Below are positions 53,255-61,674 of a DNA stretch of 64,000 nucleotides, piece after piece. Numbering within the stretch: the first letter of the stretch is position 1; the number at the start of each line of letters is the position of its first letter. Origin of the DNA: an uncultured Gammaproteobacteria bacterium (lineage in GTDB: Bacteria > Pseudomonadota > Gammaproteobacteria > Pseudomonadales > Pseudohongiellaceae); the NCBI GenBank assembly GCA_913060495.1, contig CAJXRP010000003.1, positions 172,865-236,864 on the forward strand. The letters run 5' to 3'. The notes under the pieces are model-generated. The model searched no databases. It saw only the letters and a list, made by a program, of their open reading frames with translations, and was not told where the DNA came from. The position numbers were made by a program, and so were the translations under genes.

Positions 53255-54778
53255 CTCTCCTTCTAGCGGGATTTTTGAAAAGAACCAGTCCTCGATGTTC
53301 TGCATGAAAGTGGCATGGGGTTGAGTGTCCAACACCTCGGAGTCTGACACCCATTGAACTGCTCCATCATCACGTAAGCGAAGACCCCAAGAATTTTCCA
53401 GATGAAAGTCCCGCTGAACAGCATCCAGCACGACCCTGCTAAGTTCAGGGCTATCCACTATAAAACCCATTTCGGTGTTGATATAGAGAGAGCGTGGGTC
53501 GAAATTGGCGCTTCCAATAAACACTTGCTGGCCATCGATAATCATAACCTTAGCGTGCAGTGCAAGGTTCTTCTCTAGCACAGGAGTTTGCATATATACG
53601 GCCCGATCACGGGCATCAACTCTTACTTCGTGAAGAGTAGCGCCAATGTCGATGAGTTCTCGAACATGGTTGCGGTAGGCGCTGTGGGCGGTGAGATGAT
53701 TATTGGATCGAATTGAATTCGTGAGCAGTCTAATTTCGACACCCCGCTGTCTTGCGCGTTCCAGTGCATCTTCAAAATCTGAACTGGGAATGAGGTATGC
53801 AGAGAGTATGACGATTTCTGTGTCTGCAGCATCGAGAAGCGAGATTATCTCGCGAGCTAACTGAACCGGCGCATCTTCCGGGTTCACAGGACTTTGGCTT
53901 GGCGGCCGATCGAGTAGCAGTCTGTAGTCCCCGAGAATTTCCTGGTCTGCTAATTCTAGCCAGCGCTTCAGGCGTTCATCTTCCGTTTCCTCTTCATGCA
54001 CGCCGCTTAGTTCTATCGCATCGCCCTTAATATTATTTAACATAGCCTCTTGAAAGGCAGTCTCCCCATCGAGAGAATCAATTGGGACGCTCCAGAGGTT
54101 ATTCCAATAGTTGTCGAAGCCATCGCTAACGGTTCGGCTGAGTTTACCAAAACCCATCAACTCCATATCGCGGAAATTGGATTCTTCATGCAAGCCAAAA
54201 TACTCATCCGCAAGATTGCGTCCGCCAACAATTACTAGACGATTGTCTACCACCATCGCCTTATTATGCATCCGGTGATCGAGTCGGCGGAATTCCCCAA
54301 GGTTTAGAATCTCTCGAAGTACGACACTGTCAGAACGACGTTTGTAAGGATTAAAGATACGGTAGGAAATATTCGGATGGGATTGCAGCGCGTTTGCCTT
54401 GTCTTCAATGGCAAACAAAAATGAATCATCCATCAGAATGCGGACTCTTACTCCTCTATCAGCAGCAGAGACTAGATGTCCCATTACCAGCTTGCCAGCA
54501 GTATCGTCGTTCCACAAAAAAGATTGTAAATCGATGCTGCTCACAGCTGAGTCAATAGCCCGTAGACGCCAATCTAGAGCATCAGGTCCCTCGTTCAAAA
54601 GATGGAACCAATTTTCCTGCTCCTTTTCCTCTAGCGCTCGCCACAAGGGAGCATCCGCTGGTTCTAGGGCTGTCTGCTTAGGCAACTGCTGAGGAGCTAG
54701 GCCAGCGCAGCTGGTTAGCAAGAACAAACTTGCCACCATGCCACCAAGGCAGCGAATAAACCGGTATTTTTGTTCCAT
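53249..54778 (-). CDS. Phospholipase D-family lipoprotein (cardiolipin-synthase-like)
   Basis: 509 residues from ATG 54778 (AGGA upstream; the extra frame to 54814 lacks signal logic). Lipoprotein signal LLTSCAG. Two HxK(x4)D catalytic motifs: HNKAMVVDNRLVIVGGRN (about 180) and HAKVMIIDGQQVFIGSANFD (about 420). Transphosphatidylation or phosphodiesterase activity on phospholipids at the periplasmic side is expected, as in ClsC-like enzymes. Convergent with the DUF5329 gene. Confidence 0.9.
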   Translation of the reverse strand: MEQKYRFIRCLGGMVASLFLLTSCAGLAPQQLPKQTALEPADAPLWRALEEKEQENWFHLLNEGPDALDWRLRAIDSAVSSIDLQSFLWNDDTAGKLVMGHLVSAADRGVRVRILMDDSFLFAIEDKANALQSHPNISYRIFNPYKRRSDSVVLREILNLGEFRRLDHRMHNKAMVVDNRLVIVGGRNLADEYFGLHEESNFRDMELMGFGKLSRTVSDGFDNYWNNLWSVPIDSLDGETAFQEAMLNNIKGDAIELSGVHEEETEDERLKRWLELADQEILGDYRLLLDRPPSQSPVNPEDAPVQLAREIISLLDAADTEIVILSAYLIPSSDFEDALERARQRGVEIRLLTNSIRSNNHLTAHSAYRNHVRELIDIGATLHEVRVDARDRAVYMQTPVLEKNLALHAKVMIIDGQQVFIGSANFDPRSLYINTEMGFIVDSPELSRVVLDAVQRDFHLENSWGLRLRDDGAVQWVSDSEVLDTQPHATFMQNIEDWFFSKIPLEGEL

Positions 54779-54847
54779 TGTAAATCCTGAAGTCTTCGTG
54801 CTTAGAAGTATCATAACTGAAAATGTGTAAATCGGAACTTTGGAGAG

Positions 54848-54869
54848 AATAAATGGGGTTAGAGTAAAA
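54848..54869 (+). repeat. Left-edge motif of array copy A
   Basis: AATAAATGGGG then TTAGAGTAAAA; same word as at 51831 with two changes. It lies 70 bp upstream of the PLD gene start. Confidence 0.65.
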
Positions 54870-54976
54870 CTACATTAGTTAAAAAGATAGGGAGAGATGC
54901 TGCTCGGGGCGGACCAAATTACGTAAGCAAGTTAGGACAGACTAAGCTGGGCGTAGCCCTAACCCAGAATGGTTGA

Positions 54977-55270
54977 GTCAAGAATACGAACAGGCTTAGG
55001 GCTGTTTGTATTCTTCGCGCGCTCTGCGTAGCTTCGCTCTTTTCGAACCATCGACACTAGGATTAATCTGACTGGGTCAGATTAACACAGCTTTAGCTGG
55101 CCTTTAGGCTGAGCCGAGGATGGGTGAATGATTTTCAGTAGACAGCGTGACCGATTCCCTATTTGAATCAATGAGTTGATGCTGCGAAATCAGGATATGT
55201 TAAGAAGTGTGCTATGGATTTCTAGTAAATGTACCCTAAAACTACTGTAGCTCTATTCTACCCCTTGATT
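54977..55270 (+). repeat. Array repeat copy A (hairpin block, tRNA fragment, insert, right arm, edge)
   Basis: Hairpin block: AGAATACGAACAG (54981-54993) pairs with CTGTTTGTATTCT (55002-55014), then a GCTTCGCTC stretch. TCGAACCATCGACAC-TAGGATT (55043-55064) matches the T-loop to anticodon-stem part of tRNA-Phe (minus strand). A 65-bp insert starting with a 10-bp perfect hairpin (TTAATCTGAC / GTCAGATTAA) separates it from the right arm GATTTTCAGTAGACAGCGTG (55130), GACCGATTC..GAATCAATGAGTT, TAAGAAGTGTGCTATGGA (55201-55218). Right edge CTCTATTCTACCCCTTGATT at 55251-55270. Confidence 0.75.
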
Positions 55271-55294
55271 AAGCAACCCTCCCAAACTCCTTGC

Positions 55295-55303
55295 TGCTAT
55301 AAT
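55295..55303 (+). promoter_or_regulatory. Extended -10 promoter of the DEAD helicase gene
   Basis: TGCTATAAT is a perfect TGn-TATAAT extended -10 element. Transcription would start near 55310, after the frame's first ATG at 55302, which supports ATG 55341 as the real start. Confidence 0.5.
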
Positions 55304-55340
55304 GAGCACTGCCCCCTCTAAGACAATCTATCGAGCTTCT

Positions 55341-56537
55341 ATGCCATTTTCAAAACTTGGATTATGTGATCCTATCGTACAAGCGATTGAAGAGTTGGGT
55401 TATACAACTCCTACCCCGGTTCAGAAACAAGCCATCCCCATTATTCTATCTGGTAAAGACCTCATTGCCACTGCGCAAACGGGGACAGGTAAAACCGCCG
55501 CGTTTGTCCTGCCGCTATTAAGCTTATTCAACAAAGAACGTACCTTACGAGGTAAACGTATACGCGCCCTTATCCTGACTCCTACACGGGAATTAGCGGT
55601 GCAGGTTGCTGCGAATGTTACTGAGTACAGCAAGCACTTAAACCTAAGTTCTATGGCTGTTTATGGCGGTGTTGATAGCGAACCGCAAAAGCAGCGTTTA
55701 ATTGAAGGCATTGATATTTTAGTGGCCACTCCGGGCAGGTTGCTGGATTTGGCCCATCAACGTGCGCTGCATTTTGATGAGCTTGAAGTGCTGGTGTTAG
55801 ATGAAGCAGACCGAATGGTGGATATGGGTTTTGCTGATGATATCAAGAAGATCATTGAGCGCTTACCTGCAGACCGTCAAAACCTATTGTTTTCGGCTAC
55901 AGTGAACAATGGCGTTCGCATCTTTGCCGATCATTTCTCAGCCAGCAAAATGGGTAGGCGCGCTGTTGAGATATCGATTTCACCAGAAGACACTACGGCA
56001 CCCAGTATTGACCAGTGGTTAATCACCGTAGATAAAGACACAAAGTCTGCCTTGCTGAGTCATTTAATCAACGAGCAGAAGTGGGATCAGGCGTTAATTT
56101 TTATCGAGAAGAAACACGCTGCTGCCAAACTGGTGGCGCAACTTGCAAAACGCGGTATTGAAGCAGATGCCATTCACGGTGATAGAAGCCAAGCCATGCG
56201 TGAAAAGATTCTGGCTGATTTTAAATCTGGAAAACTAAAATACTTAGTTGCCACAGGCGTTGCCGCCCGCGGTTTAGATATTGGTGAGCTGAGTCGCGTA
56301 GTTAATTATGACCTGCCCTTTAAGCCTGAAGAATACATTCACCGCATTGGTCGAACCGGTCGCGCTGGTGCGACAGGTGAGGCTATATCGTTTGTGGCAA
56401 TGGGCGATTTTAAAAATTTATGCGCTATTGAAAGCCGTTTAAACCATGTCATCAACCGGAAAGAGATCGAAGGCTTTCCGGTTAGAAAAGTCGTTCCGGT
56501 TTCAATTTTAAATTATGTTCGCAAGAGCAATCGGTAG
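55341..56537 (+). CDS. DEAD-box RNA helicase, RhlE-like
   Basis: 398 residues from ATG 55341 (MPFSKLGL, the canonical RhlE-type beginning). Motifs: TTPTPVQKQAIP, AQTGTGKT, PTRELA, TPGRL, DEAD, SAT, ARGLD, HRIGRTGRAG. It lacks a basic C-terminal tail, so it is a minimal helicase core that unwinds RNA secondary structure. Codon use looks more AT-rich than dbpA, and it is the first gene of a module enclosed by array repeats, so it may be acquired. Second DEAD-box gene in this window, not a copy of dbpA. Confidence 0.92.
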   Translation: MPFSKLGLCDPIVQAIEELGYTTPTPVQKQAIPIILSGKDLIATAQTGTGKTAAFVLPLLSLFNKERTLRGKRIRALILTPTRELAVQVAANVTEYSKHLNLSSMAVYGGVDSEPQKQRLIEGIDILVATPGRLLDLAHQRALHFDELEVLVLDEADRMVDMGFADDIKKIIERLPADRQNLLFSATVNNGVRIFADHFSASKMGRRAVEISISPEDTTAPSIDQWLITVDKDTKSALLSHLINEQKWDQALIFIEKKHAAAKLVAQLAKRGIEADAIHGDRSQAMREKILADFKSGKLKYLVATGVAARGLDIGELSRVVNYDLPFKPEEYIHRIGRTGRAGATGEAISFVAMGDFKNLCAIESRLNHVINRKEIEGFPVRKVVPVSILNYVRKSNR

Positions 56538-56595
56538 CGGCTTTTCTTGGTCATGCATAACGGCCTCTAATTCTTTAGTGCCGAAGAGAAAAGCT

Positions 56596-57312
56596 CTATC
56601 CAGGCTTCTCGAGTTTAAGCACGAATCTATCAGTACGTCTTTCCAAGCTAGGATTAAATGGTGCTAGAGTATGATCGTCTTCAGGGTTTTCAAGCAGATC
56701 GCTTGTGCCTACTAGGACGAAGCCTGCATCTACTGCAGCCTTAACAGCATCCTCAAAAGCGACTCGGTGAAGTGTGGGATTGTCCGCGCCTTCAGTGCCT
56801 TCGTGATCCAATATCGCTAAGACCCCGCCTGGTTTTAATGCGCGCAGGACACCCTTGAGCATGTTGTCAGCATCAGTTGCTGAGCGATTATAGACATCAT
56901 GAAAATTCAATGCGGTCATCGTAAAGTCGATTGAGTTTGGCGGGATGTCAGCAATCGATCCTATCCAATTCTCGACATTGGAAAGGCGGCTCAAGCGTTC
57001 GTTCCTTTCGTCAGCACTTCTCTCAGTAATGGGGATGGGATTGTTTTGCATATACACTTTGCCGCTATCGCCAACTGCGTAGGAAAGAACTTCTGTATAC
57101 CAGCCGCCCATCGCAATTACGTCTAGAACAGTGTCTCCTTCCTTCACTCCCATAAATTGTAATATCTCTGGGGCTTTGCGGTTAGCATCCCTGGTTTTGT
57201 CTTGGGCTGGTCTGTCGGGGCTTGCCATGGCTTGATGTAGTGCGCTGGAAGTCTGACTATTGGCGTAGCTGCAGAGTAGTGCGAGTGTGAGTGAGGTTAG
57301 GAGTAATTTCAT
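56596..57312 (-). CDS. Exported methyltransferase-fold protein
   Basis: 238 residues with a Sec signal (ending ANSQ). Class I methyltransferase core: GDTVLDVIAMGGWYTEVLS (motif I), DFTMTALNFHDVYNRS, LRALKPGGVLAILDHEG. This group of periplasmic methyltransferase-like proteins is widespread in gammaproteobacteria, though SAM is cytosolic, so a changed function or ligand binding is possible. Divergent from TetR by 143 bp. Confidence 0.82.
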   Translation of the reverse strand: MKLLLTSLTLALLCSYANSQTSSALHQAMASPDRPAQDKTRDANRKAPEILQFMGVKEGDTVLDVIAMGGWYTEVLSYAVGDSGKVYMQNNPIPITERSADERNERLSRLSNVENWIGSIADIPPNSIDFTMTALNFHDVYNRSATDADNMLKGVLRALKPGGVLAILDHEGTEGADNPTLHRVAFEDAVKAAVDAGFVLVGTSDLLENPEDDHTLAPFNPSLERRTDRFVLKLEKPG

Positions 57313-57455
57313 TGTGAGTCCGGGATCTTTGGATAAATAGGAGTGTGTCGAATAAAGTTATCACGTTGAGTGATCATGTTGCCATATAGAAAAAGCTTGC
57401 AGAATTTAGTGCGGTTTTAAATGTGAATGAGCAGATCGTAGTCCATAGATTGCTT

Positions 57456-58022
57456 CTATTTCAGCATATGCATGATGACTTTTATCACATCTTTGAGTTG
57501 GCTCAGGTCATCCGTAGAACGCTTGACCAACAATGTGCCTTGCAGTGTATTGAACAACATGCGAGAAAGTCGAGCTGGAGTTTCCTTGAAATTTAGCTCG
57601 CCATTTTTGCGTCCAGTGCGCAAAATTACTTCTAACCACCTCTGATGATCTTCCATAAATTGCTTAACTTCTGCGCGCATTTTCTCCGGCAAAGCTGGAA
57701 CTTCGCCTGCGAGTGCGCCACACAAACACACAGTATCGGGCGTCGATGCAAAGTGCAGATACGGTGAAAAGTAAAATTCCAGAGCCTCCCAGCTAGTTTT
57801 TTCAGGATCGTTTTTGATTGCTTCGAGTTGCGAGGCGAAGGTGTCGCGATAGCGTTGGATGATAGCGACACCCAAGTCCGCTTTACTCGAGAAGTGGTGA
57901 ATGACACTTGGCTTTTTAATGCCCACTTGCACAGCGATGTCTTGGAAGCTCATCGCCGTGTATCCGCGTGTCTGAATCAGTTCCTGACCAACGTCTAGAA
58001 TTTTAGTCGCAGTTTCTTTCAT
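57456..58022 (-). CDS. TetR-family transcriptional regulator
   Basis: 188 residues with an N-terminal HTH (MSFQDIAVQVGIKKPSVIHHFSSKADL, about 24-50) and a C-terminal ligand domain. Its ATG overlaps the stop of the alpha/beta hydrolase by 4 bp, so it is the second gene of that operon. The 22-bp perfect palindrome at 59139-59160, upstream of the hydrolase, is its likely operator, giving autorepression relieved by a ligand related to the hydrolase substrate. Confidence 0.92.
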   Translation of the reverse strand: MKETATKILDVGQELIQTRGYTAMSFQDIAVQVGIKKPSVIHHFSSKADLGVAIIQRYRDTFASQLEAIKNDPEKTSWEALEFYFSPYLHFASTPDTVCLCGALAGEVPALPEKMRAEVKQFMEDHQRWLEVILRTGRKNGELNFKETPARLSRMLFNTLQGTLLVKRSTDDLSQLKDVIKVIMHMLK

Positions 58023-59104
58023 TGCTTCAACATAGGCGTATGCATTTTTACAAAGGGTAACAGAGCATCGAGTATATCAGGAAGGTAGGGAGCGAATGTA
58101 AAAGAAGAGTTCGGGATTAACGTAGTTGCGGCTCTGGTATTGGTGATGGGGTGCAAATTATCAATGTAAGAACCGTGGTGGATGATGAGAGTGGCGGGAA
58201 TTCTTAGTGCTGCCAAATCTTCGTCATCCATGCCTAGCGCCGTTTGCTCGCCCGTGGCCTGCAGATGTTCTGCAGAGGTTTTCATTGCGGCTCGAAAATC
58301 GGCAATGTCTGCATCGAAAAAGCGTTCTCGTTTTGCTGTGGTATTGCGTTCCAAATAAGCACTCCATAGTGGTGTTTCGCCTAGTGCCTCCATGGTCATA
58401 ATCGGTGAGGCGGTTTCGTGCTCCCTTGTGGTGAGTTTTTCGTCATGGAGATATTTGAGGAAGTAGTCCTCTGACAATCGGGTTGCTGCGTATGTGCCGC
58501 CGGTCAGAGGCGCCAATACCAGGGCTGCTACATCTTCAGGATAGCGAGAGGAAACTATCATGTTTGAACGGCCACCGGAGGACATGCCATAAAGTGCTAC
58601 AGGAGCAACGCCAAGACGATCAATCAAAACGTGCAGGTCTTCTCCCTCCTCGACCATTTGAGGTTCACTACCGAAAGTGATTTCTGATTGACCTAAATTG
58701 CGCCGATCATAGGTGATGACTCTAAGTTCAGGTGCTAAAGCTGCCACATTTCGTGCAAAGCCTCCAAAGCCAACGGTATCGCCGTTACCGCCTGGTGTAA
58801 TGATCAGTGGAATGGTGCTATTGGGATTAAATATTTCAACGTGCAGGGTGACGTCGCGCTCTGGTCTGAGGTTGATGGCGTGGGTCTGCATCTCCACATT
58901 TTCGGCGCCCGCCACCGGTAGAGCATTGAAGTACACCTCGAAATAGGTGTTGTTCGCAGCGCCCCGAAATAGAGTGACATCTACTTCGTCATTATGGATA
59001 TCGATATCAGTTTCCTCTTCCGCCGCGAATAGGTTTGGTAGGGAAACAAGAGCTGCCATAAGTGCCGCTGTGATTAGAGTTGCTAGCTTAATGTGATTGG
59101 TCAT
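58019..59104 (-). CDS. Exported alpha/beta hydrolase
   Basis: 361 residues from ATG 59104 (GGAAAG upstream; frame to 59299 runs across the operator and is not coding). Sec signal ending LFAAE. Oxyanion region LIITPGGNGDTVG, nucleophile elbow GMSSGGRSNM, possible acid/histidine in IPATLIIHHGSYIDNLHP. Probably an ester or lactone hydrolase acting in the periplasm. Encoded with a TetR repressor whose ligand may be its substrate. Confidence 0.85.
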   Translation of the reverse strand: MTNHIKLATLITAALMAALVSLPNLFAAEEETDIDIHNDEVDVTLFRGAANNTYFEVYFNALPVAGAENVEMQTHAINLRPERDVTLHVEIFNPNSTIPLIITPGGNGDTVGFGGFARNVAALAPELRVITYDRRNLGQSEITFGSEPQMVEEGEDLHVLIDRLGVAPVALYGMSSGGRSNMIVSSRYPEDVAALVLAPLTGGTYAATRLSEDYFLKYLHDEKLTTREHETASPIMTMEALGETPLWSAYLERNTTAKRERFFDADIADFRAAMKTSAEHLQATGEQTALGMDDEDLAALRIPATLIIHHGSYIDNLHPITNTRAATTLIPNSSFTFAPYLPDILDALLPFVKMHTPMLKQ

Positions 59105-59138
59105 AGGCTTTCCGTGCAAGTGTAGTTTTGAATTGATG

Positions 59139-59160
59139 CTACCTACCGTACGGTAGGTAG
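59139..59160. promoter_or_regulatory. TetR operator: perfect 22-bp palindrome
   Basis: CTACCTACCGT followed by its exact reverse complement ACGGTAGGTAG. It stands 35 bp before the hydrolase start, over the likely promoter. The length and ACCTACCG half-site suit a TetR-family dimer; the tetR gene is second in the operon. Confidence 0.85.
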
Positions 59161-59192
59161 TCAACCTGCAGAAAGAAAATAGATTCGTTTGC

Positions 59193-59323
59193 TGGCGTGT
59201 CCGATTTCCTAATTGGATACTAGAAGCTAAAACTCCGAAAACAGAGTGTGCTAAGAAGTGTGCTATGGAATTCGATGAAATCTCGGTTAATCCTGCCAAT
59301 AAATAGATCTGCCCCCATTAATT
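59193..59323 (+). repeat. Array repeat copy B (right arm and right edge)
   Basis: GGCGTGTCCGATTTCCTAATTGGAT begins the arm. From 59236 a 28-bp stretch containing GAAAACAGAGTGTGCTAAGA and AGTGTGCT is identical to copy D. The right edge at 59298-59323 reads AATAAATAGATCT-GCCCCCATTAATT. The hairpin block and tRNA fragment are absent. Confidence 0.78.
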
Positions 59324-59394
59324 CAAGCCAATCAGCAGCACGGCAATAAGAGTTTCAATAGTTACTTTTGCAAGTTTTTGTCATGGGGCGGATA

Positions 59395-59859
59395 TCACCG
59401 CTTAAGTTTTCCGACCAGCGTTTCGCAAAGGCCTTTCAGTTTCAATGCGTCCTCAGCTGGCATATCGACTGCACAGGCGATCTGACCGGGGACTTTCTCT
59501 GCTGACTTTTTCAGGGAACGACCCTGTCTTGATACAGAGACTATCTTGCGGCGCTCATCACCTTTAGCCACCTTTACATCAATCAGGCGCTTGTCTTGTA
59601 GACGGCGTAACAAAGGAGTCAGGGTGCCTGCGTCGAAGCGGGTATGCGCAGACAGATTCGAGATACTCACACCATCTTTTTGCCAAAGGCTCATCATCAC
59701 CACATATTGCGGGTACGTGAGATCGAGCTTTTCCAGCGTCTGTCGATAGGCGCGAACCAAAGCGTTAGCAGCCGAGTACAGGGAATGACAAACCTGGCGG
59801 TCCAGATCCAGTGCTGAAGGCTCACCTTGCTGATCTTTGTTCTTTTTCATAGGCGTCAT
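59395..59859 (-). CDS. MarR-family transcriptional regulator
   Basis: 154 residues; winged HTH (VSISNLSAHTRFDAGTLTPLLRRLQDKRLIDVKVAKGDERRKIVSVS) flanked by dimerisation helices. A cysteine near the N-terminus (VCHSLYSAANALVRAYRQ) resembles the redox-sensing Cys of OhrR-type regulators, so an organic-peroxide or electrophile response is possible. It is divergent from the haem-protein gene; an inverted repeat lies between. Start ATG 59859 or 59850. Confidence 0.9.
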   Translation of the reverse strand: MTPMKKNKDQQGEPSALDLDRQVCHSLYSAANALVRAYRQTLEKLDLTYPQYVVMMSLWQKDGVSISNLSAHTRFDAGTLTPLLRRLQDKRLIDVKVAKGDERRKIVSVSRQGRSLKKSAEKVPGQIACAVDMPAEDALKLKGLCETLVGKLKR

Positions 59860-59860
59860 T

Positions 59861-59926
59861 TTGCACGCAAAGTAATTGACATGGCAAGTCTGTTTCCCTA
59901 AGCTCTAAAAATTACTTTGCGCACAA
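59861..59926. promoter_or_regulatory. Two inverted MarR-type operator arms
   Basis: TTGCACGCAAAGTAATT (59861-59877) and AATTACTTTGCGCACAA (59910-59926) are inverted with 15 of 17 matches, 32 bp apart. The first arm contains the dyad TTGC-AC-GCAA. They flank the space between the divergent MarR gene and its neighbour, fitting two operator sites. Confidence 0.65.
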
Positions 59927-59946
59927 ACAAATAATTGGAGCTAGTT

Positions 59947-60540
59947 ATGAAAATTCACCCTTCAGCCGCCATCCTTTCCCTTCTGTGCTTATCCTTCGGT
60001 GGATTTAGCCAGGCTGAGAATAACGAGCCTGTTGTCGAGATAAACAACGAATCCTTCCAGTGTGTGCAAGACATGACTCCAGTGAGAGGCTTCTTTGTTG
60101 ATAATCTGCTAGGTAATTTGGAAGAAACACTTTCTGTTGCTAACTCTGCCGACGGGGGTAGCTACCCAGCGGGATCTGTAGTTCAGTTAGTCCCAAGTGA
60201 GATCATGGTCAAACGTGCTCCCGGTGTCAGCCCTGACACCAATGACTGGGAGTTTTTTATAATGGACACCACGACTACCGCATCCAAAATTCTCACACGT
60301 GGTTTCGCTGACGTAGTTAACCGTTTCGGCGGAAACTGCCTGTCTTGCCATGCAAAGGCAGAGCCCAAGTGGGATATGGTTTGCGAGTCCACTCATGGCT
60401 GCGATCCTATTCCTCTAACCCGTGACATACTGACTCTATTACAAAAAACCGATTTGCGCTGTGAGGACATGCCTCCACTGAGCGCTGAAGAACAGGAAAA
60501 ATTAGCGGCATTGCAACAAATGATGCAAGCGCAAAACTAG
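59947..60540 (+). CDS. Exported c-type haem protein with a single CxxCH
   Basis: 197 residues from ATG 59947 (GGAG six bases upstream). Sec signal ending SQAE. One haem motif CLSCH in FGGNCLSCHAKAEPKWDMVCESTHGCDPIP, with two further cysteines nearby. It is not a classical cytochrome c fold: the haem site is near residue 130, after a beta-rich domain. It is followed at 13 bp by an alcohol-dehydrogenase-fold enzyme and controlled by MarR; perhaps an electron carrier or sensor in an aldehyde/peroxide response. Confidence 0.75.
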   Translation: MKIHPSAAILSLLCLSFGGFSQAENNEPVVEINNESFQCVQDMTPVRGFFVDNLLGNLEETLSVANSADGGSYPAGSVVQLVPSEIMVKRAPGVSPDTNDWEFFIMDTTTTASKILTRGFADVVNRFGGNCLSCHAKAEPKWDMVCESTHGCDPIPLTRDILTLLQKTDLRCEDMPPLSAEEQEKLAALQQMMQAQN

Positions 60541-60553
60541 GGAGAACGTACAA

Positions 60554-61660
60554 ATGACAACAGGAAAGCAACTTTTTAGCACACTGGCCGACGGCAAACT
60601 AACCGTTGAAATCGCAGCAACAAACTATTCTGATCCTACTGGAAATCAGGTGCTGGTTCAGATGGAGGCCGCGCCCATAAATCCCTCTGATCTTGCTCTC
60701 CTTACCGGTGCCGCAGATTTGGAAAATGCGGAATATTCAGACGGAAAATTCGTCGCAAGCATGCCAGAGCCTTTTTTCAGCGCTCAGAAGGGGCGCCATG
60801 GATCACGCCTTCCTGTAGGCAATGAAGGCGCAGGCACAGTGATCGCTGCAGGTGAAGGCGAAGCTGCACAGGCTTTGATTGGTCAGCGAGTTGCCTGCGT
60901 GCCGGGATCTGCTTATTCACAGTATTGCGTTGCTGATGCCACTATGTGTCTTCCTCTTGGAGACATCTCCTCGGAAGACGGCGCATCTGCTTTCGTTAAC
61001 CCGATGACTGCACTTGGCTTCGTGGAGACTGCAAGAATGGAAGGACACAGTGCTATTGTTCATACCGCTGCCGCCTCAAACCTTGGCCAGATGCTGGTCA
61101 AGATATGTCAGGAAGATGATATTGACCTGGTCAACATCGTGCGCAAGGCAGAGCATGTCGAGTTACTTTCAAACTTGGGTGCAAGCCATATCGTCAATTC
61201 CTCTGATGAGGATTTTGCCGAGCAGCTGCGCGCTGCCATCGCCGACACCGGCGCCTATCTGGGCTTTGATCCCATTGGTGGTGGAAAAGCAGTAGATAGC
61301 TGCTTCAGAGCAATGGAGCAAGTTGCCGTGGGGAAAATGGATGAATACTCACGTTACGGTTCAAATCAGGAAAAGAAGATGTACATCTACGGTCGACTGG
61401 ACATGGCGCCAACTATTCTGACCCCAGCCTATGGCTTTGGCTGGACTTTGTCGGGCTGGCTGTTATTTCCTTACCTGCAAAAAGCTGGCATGGAAACGAC
61501 GGTGCGCATGCGTCAGCGTGTGCTGAACGGTCTGACTTCTACATTTGCCAGCTCATACAAGAGCAAGGTCAATCTGGAAGAGATGCTAACGAAAGAAGCT
61601 GTGATGGATTATCGCTTAATGAAGACTGGCGAGAAGTACTTGGTTACACCACAGGGATGA
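60554..61660 (+). CDS. Medium-chain dehydrogenase/reductase (quinone-reductase-like)
   Basis: 368 residues of the MDR superfamily. APINPSDLALLTGA and GNEGAGTVIAAGEG are family hallmarks; the nucleotide-binding site reads IVHTAAASNLGQMLVKIC (a non-canonical AxAxxxG), then IGFDPIGGG-like GFDPIGGGKAV. Zinc ligands are absent, as in quinone oxidoreductases and crotonyl-CoA-type reductases. NAD(P)H-dependent reduction of enals or quinones is expected. GGAGAACGT precedes the start. Same transcript as the haem protein, under MarR control. Confidence 0.87.
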   Translation: MTTGKQLFSTLADGKLTVEIAATNYSDPTGNQVLVQMEAAPINPSDLALLTGAADLENAEYSDGKFVASMPEPFFSAQKGRHGSRLPVGNEGAGTVIAAGEGEAAQALIGQRVACVPGSAYSQYCVADATMCLPLGDISSEDGASAFVNPMTALGFVETARMEGHSAIVHTAAASNLGQMLVKICQEDDIDLVNIVRKAEHVELLSNLGASHIVNSSDEDFAEQLRAAIADTGAYLGFDPIGGGKAVDSCFRAMEQVAVGKMDEYSRYGSNQEKKMYIYGRLDMAPTILTPAYGFGWTLSGWLLFPYLQKAGMETTVRMRQRVLNGLTSTFASSYKSKVNLEEMLTKEAVMDYRLMKTGEKYLVTPQG

Positions 61661-61674
61661 TTAAGTTGCCTAGT

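Noticed and set aside
59105..59299. Extended N-terminus of the alpha/beta hydrolase
   Set aside because: It would translate the TetR operator and array copy B; a ribosome site and signal peptide fit ATG 59104.
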